Assembly (NCBI GenBank): GCA_937927415.1
Contig: CALBDS010000059.1
Location: forward strand, 62,001-126,000
Direction of reading: 5' to 3'
DNA length: 64,000 bases
DNA from: an uncultured Rhodospirillaceae bacterium
GTDB lineage: Bacteria > Pseudomonadota > Alphaproteobacteria > Azospirillales > Azospirillaceae
Part shown: positions 26,987 through 33,584 of the stretch, in pieces
Layout: every line of letters begins with the position of its first letter
Numbering within the stretch: the stretch's first letter is position 1
Made by a program: the position numbers and the translations under genes
Notes under the pieces: generated by a model
Told to the model about the DNA's origin: nothing
Seen by the model: the letters and a program-made list of their open reading frames with translations, nothing else
The model's database searches: none

Positions 26987-27760
26987 ATGAACATCCTCAG
27001 CCGTTCCTTCGGCACGGCCACCCCCGCGGGGGTGGCCGGCTGGATCCATTCACTGGAAAGCGGCGGCACCGCCGACGGGCCGGGGGTGCGGTTCGTGGTG
27101 TTCTTCGCCGGCTGTCCGCTCCATTGCCTCTACTGTCACAACCCCGACACCCAGCACATGCACGACGGCAGCCGTACCACCTCGGGCGCCGTGCTGGCCG
27201 AGATCGAGGGGGTGGCGGGATTCCTGCGCCACGGCCACGGCGGCGTAACGCTCAGCGGCGGCGAACCGCTGGTGCAGCCGGAATTTGCCGCCGCCATCCT
27301 CAAGGGGTGTCGGCGGCTGGGGCTGCACACCGCCCTGGACACCTCGGGCTTTCTCGGCGACCACGCCACCGATGCGCTGCTGGCCGACGTGGATCTGGTG
27401 CTGCTGGACATCAAGGCGTTCAAGGAGGCGACATACCGCCGCCTGACCGGCGCACCCCTGCGCCCGACGCTGGAGTTCGCCGAACGGCTGTCGCTGATGC
27501 GCAAGCCCATCTGGCTGCGCTATGTGCTGGTGCCCGGTCTGACCGACGACGCGACGGAAATCGCCGGGCTGGCGGAGTTTGCCGCCGGGCTGGGCACTGT
27601 GGAGCGGGTGGACGTTCTGCCCTTCCACAAGATGGGTGAGAGCAAATGGCGCGCCCTTGGCCGCCCCTATCAGCTTTATGATACGCCCCCACCCACACCG
27701 GAGCAGACGGACCGCGTGCGGCGGATCTTCCGGGCGGAAGGGCTGACGGTGGCGGGGTAG
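26987..27760 (+). CDS. pflA: pyruvate formate-lyase-activating enzyme (radical SAM)
   Basis: A 257-residue radical SAM enzyme, near the E. coli PflA length (246). The [4Fe-4S] cluster cysteines are Cys43, Cys47 and Cys50 in GCPLHCLYCHNPDT, followed by the GGE motif in LSGGEPL. It generates the glycyl radical on PflB using S-adenosylmethionine. It starts 4 bp after the pflB stop, so the two are coupled. Confidence 0.95.
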   Translation: MNILSRSFGTATPAGVAGWIHSLESGGTADGPGVRFVVFFAGCPLHCLYCHNPDTQHMHDGSRTTSGAVLAEIEGVAGFLRHGHGGVTLSGGEPLVQPEFAAAILKGCRRLGLHTALDTSGFLGDHATDALLADVDLVLLDIKAFKEATYRRLTGAPLRPTLEFAERLSLMRKPIWLRYVLVPGLTDDATEIAGLAEFAAGLGTVERVDVLPFHKMGESKWRALGRPYQLYDTPPPTPEQTDRVRRIFRAEGLTVAG

Positions 27761-27772
27761 GGCAACGGAGCG

Positions 27773-28516
27773 ATGACGCGGCATATGTTACCGGAATGTG
27801 TGGATTGCCCGCCGAAGCGGGCGGAGATCTGGGACTATTGGCGCCCGTCCGGCAGCGGGATCGTTGAACTGGGCACGGTGCGCGGCCTCGATGTCGCCTT
27901 GCCGGTTCATTTTCATGACGAAGATCAGGTGACGTTCGTGTTGTCGGGGCACCGGCGGTTCATCATCGGTGATGAGCTGTTCCATGCCGGCCCCGGCCAG
28001 GGCATGCACATCCCGGCACGAACGCCCCACCGCTCGCTGTCCGAACCGTCGGAGGTGGTCTGCATCAACATGTACACGCCACCGGGGGCGTACGCGGCAG
28101 CCGACATGATTTCCGGTCTGGCCCGGCACTGGCGGCGGACGGGGGCAATCGGCTGGCCGGACCTGACGGTCATCGCCGAAAACCACCGCTGGTCCCTTGG
28201 ACCCCCGGCGGTCCCGGCGGACCGGCCGCCGGACGGCGGGCTGTGGGGAACCGTCGGGCAGGCCGCGCTCGACGCCGGCATGAGCCGCGAGGGCTTTTCC
28301 CGCCAGTTCAGACGACTCCACGGCGTGCCGCCGCATGCGTTCTGGCTGCAGGAAAAGCTGAACGACGCCCGGCGTCTCCTGCGCCTGGGTGAGCCGATTG
28401 CGGCTGTTGCCGCGGACACCGGATTCGCCGACCAGAGCCATCTGGGCCGCTGCTTCCGGCGCGCGTTCGGGGTCACGCCGGGACAATACCGGGGCGGACG
28501 ATACCGGGCCGGGTAG
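27773..28516 (+). CDS. AraC-family transcriptional regulator with N-terminal cupin
   Basis: A 247-residue regulator. The first half is a cupin-like sensing domain (HFHDEDQVTFVLSGH, then HAGPGQGMHIPARTPH). The second half is a double helix-turn-helix of the AraC type, including SREGFSRQFRRLHGVPPHAF and DTGFADQSHLGRCFRR. It starts 12 bp after pflA and may be co-transcribed, which makes it a candidate regulator of the pyruvate module, but control of the following transporter gene is equally possible. Confidence 0.87.
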   Translation: MTRHMLPECVDCPPKRAEIWDYWRPSGSGIVELGTVRGLDVALPVHFHDEDQVTFVLSGHRRFIIGDELFHAGPGQGMHIPARTPHRSLSEPSEVVCINMYTPPGAYAAADMISGLARHWRRTGAIGWPDLTVIAENHRWSLGPPAVPADRPPDGGLWGTVGQAALDAGMSREGFSRQFRRLHGVPPHAFWLQEKLNDARRLLRLGEPIAAVAADTGFADQSHLGRCFRRAFGVTPGQYRGGRYRAG

Positions 28517-28626
28517 ATCACATCCGTTCCAGACCGCTGCCGCCCAAGCCTGCTATCCATCCACCCGAGGGCACCGCAACCAAGAGACGCGATGTCCCGT
28601 CCGTTCCGGTGTTTGGGGAGCATGGC

Positions 28627-29079
28627 ATGACAGCCCTATTGTTGGTATTTTCCTATCTTCTGGTGGTCGGCGCGGGGGTGAGCGTCGCCTTGCAGCAGGT
28701 TTTGAACGCAAACCTGCGGACCGCGATCGGCTCGCCCTGGTGGGCGGGTTTCGTCAGCTATTTCGTCGGCATGCTGGCGATGCTGGCGGTCGCATTGGCC
28801 GTCCCCGGTCCGCGGCTGTCGGAATCCTTCGCCGGGTCCACCTCGTGGCTGACCTGGAGCGGGGGGCTTTTCGGCGCGCTGTTCATCGGAACCGCCATTC
28901 TGATGGTGCCGCGCCTGGGGGCGGCGACGGTTCTGGCCTTGATCGTCGTCGGCCAGATGGTGGGTTCCCTTGCCTTCGACCATTTCGGCCTGTTCGGGCT
29001 TGTGCAGCAGCCGGTCAGCGTTGCCCGGCTGGCCGGTGCCGCCTCCCTGATCCTGGGGGTTGTCCTGATCCGCCTGTAG
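28627..29079 (+). CDS. DMT-family transporter, DUF606 (YdcZ) type
   Basis: A 150-residue membrane protein with five predicted hydrophobic helices, the single-unit size of DUF606/EamA-like proteins. It shows VALQQVLNANLRTAIGSPWW and WAGFVSYFVG near the start and GRLVGAASL-like LAGAASLILGVVLIRL at the end. The ATG at 28627 has a GGGGAG site 6 bp upstream; a GTG at 28609 is possible but lacks one. Substrate is unknown. Such half-size proteins usually work as dimers. Confidence 0.85.
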   Translation: MTALLLVFSYLLVVGAGVSVALQQVLNANLRTAIGSPWWAGFVSYFVGMLAMLAVALAVPGPRLSESFAGSTSWLTWSGGLFGALFIGTAILMVPRLGAATVLALIVVGQMVGSLAFDHFGLFGLVQQPVSVARLAGAASLILGVVLIRL

Positions 29080-29452
29080 TCTTGGGAGGGGATGGTAAGG
29101 GTGGCGTCGTGGTTCACCTGACAGCCCGTCGAGAAACGCCTAGTCGCACGTATCCCTACTGGCATTCTACAAAAACAGAATGAAACGAGAGTGCTGGTCA
29201 CCGTACCGCGTGCTGCTGAGATTCCTCAGCCCCTTGGGTCTCAACGTCCAAAAACGACCGGTGACCACGCCCAGAAGGCCTACTCCAAGGTGCGGGCGCT
29301 TTCAAGCCTGATCCTTGGGCGACAGCGTGATGGGGCTGACGAAGGCCCTGACCGACGATGCGGCCGACGTTTTGCGCGTCGGCCCTCCTCGTGCCCTTCC
29401 TGTTGAAAAGCGGCTGGCGCTGCCGCCACGCGGTCGAATCCGGACGGTTTCT
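29080..29452. other. intergenic stretch without recognised gene
   Basis: This 373-bp stretch lies between the DUF606 gene and a convergent small gene. It contains several lower-GC patches (29150-29190 and 29440-29460). The open frames in it look like shadows, with no family resemblance and no good ribosome binding sites. I see no tRNA, hairpin terminator with T-run, or transposon end. Confidence 0.4.
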
Positions 29453-29842
29453 TTATTCTTGAAACCGGCCCGGTCTGATAGAAGCCCTGACGGGGGCGGG
29501 CGAGTCCGGCACCCCCACCATCCGCTCCAGCGCGGCAATGGCGTTGCGGGCCAGCGGCAGGGTGTAATCCGCCGGCATCCCGCCGTTGCCGGGGCCGAGC
29601 CGGTCCATCACATGGCGCAGGGCGCGCACCACCCCGGCCAGCGTCGTCGGTTCGGTCCGTTGCAGCAGCGCCCCCGTCTCGTCCCACGTCAGCGCCGCCA
29701 CCCGGTCGCGCAGGTCATCGTCGGGGGGCAAGGCCATCCATCCCGCCTTCTGGCGCTCCATCATGTCCAGCAGCACCGCCACCGGGTCGGGAGAAATGTG
29801 CACGCGCATGGGCGTGCCTGTGGTATCCACCACACCAGCCAT
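29453..29842 (-). CDS. small protein of unknown function
   Basis: A 129-residue soluble protein with no family I recognise. It begins MAGVVDTTGTPMRV, is rich in Ala, Pro and Leu, has no membrane segment or signal peptide, and contains a helical TTLAGVVRALRHVMDRL segment. The ATG has an AAGGAG site at 7 bp spacing, which makes translation credible. The 5' leader can form two hairpins (see 29843-29911). Neighbours on both sides point in other directions, so it is a monocistronic orphan. Its strong own start and structured leader suggest individual regulation. Confidence 0.65.
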   Translation of the reverse strand: MAGVVDTTGTPMRVHISPDPVAVLLDMMERQKAGWMALPPDDDLRDRVAALTWDETGALLQRTEPTTLAGVVRALRHVMDRLGPGNGGMPADYTLPLARNAIAALERMVGVPDSPAPVRASIRPGRFQE

Positions 29843-29911
29843 GAGTCGACTCCTTGGTTAGTCGAGTTGTGGTCAGGCCGGGGCGGGTGTTCCTACCACC
29901 CGTTCCGGCCG
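29843..29911 (-). promoter_or_regulatory. two-hairpin 5' leader of the 129-residue orphan gene
   Basis: Read on the minus strand, a 14-bp stem (12 of 14 paired; arms 29897-29910 and 29876-29889) closes a 7-nt loop GTAGGAA. Eight to nine nucleotides later, ACTCGACT (29867-29860) can pair with AGTCGACT (29851-29844), 7 of 8 positions, around AACCAAGG. The ribosome binding site AAGGAG spans the loop and 3' arm of this second hairpin, and the ATG follows directly. This is a plausible translational control leader. I cannot match it to a named riboswitch. Confidence 0.5.
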
Positions 29912-30056
29912 CCCCGAAAGGCTGAATCAATCGGGGGTGGATGTCAATGGGCAAGTCTTCCCCATCCGCGATACTGCCTTCAGCCCACCCCCGTGACCTT
30001 TTCCCGGCGGGGGTGTTGGCAAGACCGTTCCCGGATTTCTTGGAAAGGTCAGCCCT

Positions 30057-30821
30057 ATGGAACGCTTCACGGACAAGGTGGTGATCGTCACGGGTGCCGC
30101 GTCGGGCATCGGGGCGGCCACGGCCCGCCGCTTCTCCCACGAAGGGGCGAACGTCGCCCTGATCGACCGGGCGATGGAAAAGCTCGATCAGGTTGCCGCC
30201 GCCCTGCCGCCGGAACGCACCATGGCCCATGTGGCCGATGTGTCGGACCCGCGGGCGGTGGATGCCCTGGTGGCGGCGGTGCTGGACCGTTTCGGCCGGC
30301 TGGATGTGATGGTCAACAACGCCGGCATCCACCAGTCGGGCGCCCCGGACCAGATCACCGATGAACAGTGGCGGGCGGTGATCGCCACCGATCTGGACGG
30401 GGTGTTCTATGGCTGCCGCGCCGCCATTCCCCATCTGGAACGGACCAAAGGCTCGATTGTCAACACCGCCTCGGTGTCGGGCACCGGCGGCGACTGGAGC
30501 ATGAGTCCCTATAACGCGGCCAAGGGTGGGGTGGTCAACCTGACCCGCGCGCTGGCCCTCGACCTCGGCCGGCGGGGCATCCGCGTCAACGCCGTGTGCC
30601 CCAGCCTGACCCGCACCGGCATGACCGAGGATATGATGCAGGATCAGGACCTGCTGGCCCGCTTCATGGACCGCATCCCCCTGGGCCGTGTGTGCGAGCC
30701 GGAGGAGGTGGCGGCGGTCATCGCCTTCCTGGCCAGCGACGATGCCAGCTTCGTCACCGGCGCCATGGTGGCGGTGGATGGCGGTGCGTCCGCCTCCAAC
30801 GGCCAGCCGGGGCAGGAGTAG
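30057..30821 (+). CDS. short-chain dehydrogenase/reductase
   Basis: A 254-residue classical SDR. The cofactor motif is TGAASGIG, the structural motif NNAG (VMVNNAGIH), and the active-site Tyr-Lys pair is in SPYNAAKGG with the Ser in NTASVSG. The C-terminal FVTGAMVAVDGGASAS is standard. The Asp-like residue after beta-2 (ALIDRAM) suggests NAD preference. The substrate is unknown. It stands alone between an orphan gene and a repeat element. Confidence 0.9.
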   Translation: MERFTDKVVIVTGAASGIGAATARRFSHEGANVALIDRAMEKLDQVAAALPPERTMAHVADVSDPRAVDALVAAVLDRFGRLDVMVNNAGIHQSGAPDQITDEQWRAVIATDLDGVFYGCRAAIPHLERTKGSIVNTASVSGTGGDWSMSPYNAAKGGVVNLTRALALDLGRRGIRVNAVCPSLTRTGMTEDMMQDQDLLARFMDRIPLGRVCEPEEVAAVIAFLASDDASFVTGAMVAVDGGASASNGQPGQE

Positions 30822-30896
30822 GGGGCCGCCATGATCTCGGAACGGGGCGGATCGCCGCGTGGAATTGACGCAAGGAAACGAAGTCAGGTTAGGAAT

Positions 30897-31084
30897 CCCC
30901 CTCTCCCCTCCGGGGAGAGGGAAGGGGTGAGGGCCGATTTTCGCGCGATAGCTCGAAAATAGAGCCGTAAGGCTCTTGAAACTTCAAATTTGGGGTTGCT
31001 TCGCAATGGATTTCGGGCCTCGCGGCGCGAAATCCAGCCCTCACCCGGCCCTGCGGGCCACCCTCTCCCCGGCGGGGAGAGGGG
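30897..31084. repeat. 188-bp dispersed-type element with hairpin ends
   Basis: Both ends carry the same hairpin: CCCTCTCCCC-TCC-GGGGAGAGGG (30899-30921) and CCCTCTCCCC-GGC-GGGGAGAGGG (31061-31083). Inside these, GGGTGAGGG (30925-30933) is complementary to CCCTCACCC (31038-31046), so the element as a whole is an inverted repeat. The core has further small stems, for example GAGCC-GTAA-GGCTC near 30963. The layout is that of a non-autonomous, MITE-like or extragenic palindromic repeat. No coding capacity. Confidence 0.75.
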
Positions 31085-31172
31085 ATGTTCACCTGACGGC
31101 AATTGACGGGGCGCAATGGACGATGCCCGGACCCGGATCTATCATCATTCGGTGATGGACCCAGGGAGAGAG

Positions 31173-31805
31173 ATGATGGGCGGATGTTGCGGCGGTTCCT
31201 GCGGAACGGGTGGTGGTGGTACTGGGGGGCCGGGGGGCAGCGCGTTTCATCGCGTGCTGCGCCAGTCCTTCGTCATCAATGCCCTGACGGCGGCGGTGCT
31301 GCTGTGGGCCGGGATGCGGTTGGAGTCGGCGGCGCTGATGGCCGGTGCTCTGGGGTTCGTCGCCGGGGCGCTCAATTACGGCGCCAGTCTGGCGATGGTC
31401 CGCCTCGGCCCCGGCCATGGGGTGGGCGGCGTGGCGGTCAACACGCTGGTCAAGAATGCCGTGCTGGCCCTGGCATCGGTGGGGGTAATGGCGGTGGCGG
31501 TGACCAACGCCGCGGCGGGGGTGATCCCCGATGCGGCCCCGGTGTCGCTGCTGGCCCTGGCCGGGCTGGGGATCGCCGTCACGCTGGCGGTGCTGCTGTT
31601 CGCCGGGCGGCGCGGCGGGGTGTCGGCGCGGGCGGTGTGGCTGTGCGCCCGTCGCGATGCGCTGGCGATGGCGGCGGTGATCGCCGCCGCGGCCGGGGTG
31701 TGGCTGGGCGATGTGGTGTGGCCGGATACGGCGGTGGCGCTGGGGCTGGCGGGCATGACCGCCGCCGGGCTGCTGGGGCCGCGGCGGCTCAACCATCCGG
31801 CCTGA
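31173..31805 (+). CDS. CDF-like (cation diffusion facilitator) membrane protein, degenerate
   Basis: A 210-residue membrane protein with five or six hydrophobic segments. The first, VINALTAAVLLWAGMRLESAAL, followed by MAGALGFVAGALNYG, has the layout of CDF transporter helices 1 and 2, but the metal-binding His and Asp residues expected there are missing. The N-terminus is unusual: a Cys/Gly-rich run with two CC/C clusters (MGGCCGG, SCGTGG). AGGGAGAG precedes tandem ATG codons at 31173 and 31176. It may be a non-transporting CDF relative. The gene starts 89 bp after the repeat element and is convergent with thiE. Confidence 0.6.
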   Translation: MMGGCCGGSCGTGGGGTGGPGGSAFHRVLRQSFVINALTAAVLLWAGMRLESAALMAGALGFVAGALNYGASLAMVRLGPGHGVGGVAVNTLVKNAVLALASVGVMAVAVTNAAAGVIPDAAPVSLLALAGLGIAVTLAVLLFAGRRGGVSARAVWLCARRDALAMAAVIAAAAGVWLGDVVWPDTAVALGLAGMTAAGLLGPRRLNHPA

Positions 31806-31822
31806 CGAACACGGACCCCGTG

Positions 31823-31850
31823 GGGGCGGCTCCGTCCGGGAGCCGGCCCC
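31823..31850. terminator. bidirectional terminator hairpin between convergent genes
   Basis: GGGGCGGCTCC and GGGAGCCGGCCCC pair around a GTCC loop with one small bulge. It occupies most of the 45-bp gap between the CDF-like gene and thiE, which converge here. Confidence 0.6.
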
Positions 31851-32507
31851 TTATGGGGTATCAGCCAGGGCCGCGTCGATGGCGGCGTTGAATTCCTTGA
31901 CCGCCGCACCGGGGCCGGCGGGGTGGTTCCACACGGCGGTGACCACGGCGATGAAATCGGCCCCCGCCTGCACCAAGGGCGCGCAGTTCTGGGGCGTGAT
32001 GCCGCCGATGGCCACGCACGGCACCTCCATCAACTCGGCCCACCACGACAGGAGATCGGGGGTGGGGCGATAGTCGGAGGGCTTGGTGGTGGTCGGATAA
32101 AAGGCGCCGAAGGCGACGTAATCGGCCCCCGCTTCCGCCGCTTCCATGGCGAAATGGCGGCTGTCGTGACAGGTGACGCCGACGATGGCGTCGTTGCCGA
32201 CGATGGCGCGGGCTTTCTTATAGGGGGTGTCGCTCTGCCCCACATGCACGCCGTCGCACCCCGCTGCCGCCGCCAGATCGGGGCGGTCGTTCAGGATGAA
32301 GGCGACCTCGCGTTCCTGGGCGATCGGGCGCAGCACGTCGCAGGCGCGGCGGATGGCGTCGTCGTCGCAGTCTTTCAGGCGCAACTGCACACAGGCGACA
32401 TCGCCCGCGTCCAGCGCCTGGGCCAGCGGCACCGCGAACGCCGCCGGTTCGAGAACCGGCGGCGTCACGAGGTACAGGCGGCAGGGGTTCACCGTGGCCG
32501 CGGCCAC
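31851..32507 (-). CDS. thiE: thiamine-phosphate synthase
   Basis: A 218-residue TIM-barrel enzyme. ThiE signatures are LYLVTPP at the start, VQLRLKD, FILNDRPDLA, DGVHVGQSD, VAFGAFYPTTTK and CVAIGGITPQN. It couples the thiazole phosphate carboxylate to the pyrimidine diphosphate to form thiamine monophosphate. The start is a GTG with an AAGGAG site at 7 bp spacing; that site overlaps the end of the aldolase gene, so the two are translationally linked. Confidence 0.93.
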   Translation of the reverse strand: MAAATVNPCRLYLVTPPVLEPAAFAVPLAQALDAGDVACVQLRLKDCDDDAIRRACDVLRPIAQEREVAFILNDRPDLAAAAGCDGVHVGQSDTPYKKARAIVGNDAIVGVTCHDSRHFAMEAAEAGADYVAFGAFYPTTTKPSDYRPTPDLLSWWAELMEVPCVAIGGITPQNCAPLVQAGADFIAVVTAVWNHPAGPGAAVKEFNAAIDAALADTP

Positions 32508-32511
32508 AGGA

Positions 32512-33441
32512 TCACTCCTTGCCCTGATAGATCTTCATGATCCGGTCGAGCAGCTTCAGCGCCTCGTCACGCGGACGCTGGAAGGCGTTGCGGCCGATGA
32601 TCGAGCCGTTGCCGCCGCCGTCGCGGATGGCGCGGGCATCCTCGAACACCGCATCTTCGCCCTTGGTCGCCCCGCCGGAGAACACGACGATGCGGCGGCC
32701 GTTGAACGAGCACTGCATGATGTGGCGCACGCGGTCGGCCTGGGTGTCGATCTTGATGCCCTGGGCTTCATAGACCTTCTTGGCTTCCGCCTGCTCCAGG
32801 TGGGCGGAGGGCAGCTTCACCTTGATGATGTGGGCGCCCAGCAGTGCGGCCATGTGAGCGGCGTAGCCGATCACGTCCATCGCCAGTTCGCCGTCCTTCG
32901 TGACGTTGCCGCCGCGCGGGTACGACCAGATGACGGTGGCGATGCCCACCGACTTGGCTTCCCGCGACAGCTCGCGGATCTCCTCGTACTGATTGTACAT
33001 GGAGTCGGAGCCGGGATAGATGGTGAAGCCGATGGCCGAAGCGCCGATGCGCAGCGCGTCCGCGACCGAAGCGGTCACGGCCTGGTCGGCGTCTTCCTTC
33101 TGACGCGACAGGCTGTTGGCGCTGTTCATCTTCAAGATCAGCGGGATCGAGCCGGCAAAGGTGTCCGCACCGGCTTCCAGCGACCCCAGGGGAGCGGCGT
33201 AGGCGTTGCAGCCGGCGTCAATGGCCAGCTGGTAGTGGTAGTGCGGATCATAACCGGCGGGATTCGGCGCGAAGCTGCGGGCGGGGCCGTGCTCGAAGCC
33301 CTGGTCCACCGGCAGGATGACCAGCTTGCCCGTGCCGCCCAGCTTGCCTTCCATGAGGATGCGGGCGAGGTTGGCCTTAACGCCGGGATTGTCGCTTTCG
33401 TAGTTCGCGAGAATCTCTTTGACGCGGCGGGTGAGCTTCAT
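32512..33441 (-). CDS. fbaB: class I fructose-bisphosphate aldolase (DhnA/FbaB type)
   Basis: A 309-residue aldolase of the archaeal-type class I family. It shows LVILPVDQGFEHGPARSF near the N-terminus and the Schiff-base lysine region HIIKVKLPSAHLE, then VVFSGGATKGEDAVFE. It cleaves fructose 1,6-bisphosphate to triose phosphates. It lies 4 bp before thiE on the same strand. Upstream 33442-33584 (143 bp) should contain the promoter. The link between glycolysis/gluconeogenesis and thiamine synthesis is probably simple co-transcription. Confidence 0.93.
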   Translation of the reverse strand: MKLTRRVKEILANYESDNPGVKANLARILMEGKLGGTGKLVILPVDQGFEHGPARSFAPNPAGYDPHYHYQLAIDAGCNAYAAPLGSLEAGADTFAGSIPLILKMNSANSLSRQKEDADQAVTASVADALRIGASAIGFTIYPGSDSMYNQYEEIRELSREAKSVGIATVIWSYPRGGNVTKDGELAMDVIGYAAHMAALLGAHIIKVKLPSAHLEQAEAKKVYEAQGIKIDTQADRVRHIMQCSFNGRRIVVFSGGATKGEDAVFEDARAIRDGGGNGSIIGRNAFQRPRDEALKLLDRIMKIYQGKE

Positions 33442-33584
33442 GGTGCTCGTCTCCCTTGGGGCGAATTCTTGAAAGAAGTGCGGCCCTGATAGCCCACCCG
33501 GCGCCGGTTTGCAATGGGCAGATGGCCGGATTTTTACCGGTTATACCAATGATTCCTGCCCGCTTCGGCCCGGATTCGCCCACT

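Noticed and set aside
24412..27069. Open frame of 885 codons opposite pflB
   Set aside because: pflB has intact catalytic motifs; the antisense frame has none.
29080..29452. Possible tRNA or integrase remnant
   Set aside because: No cloverleaf, CCA end or recognisable integrase motif could be found.
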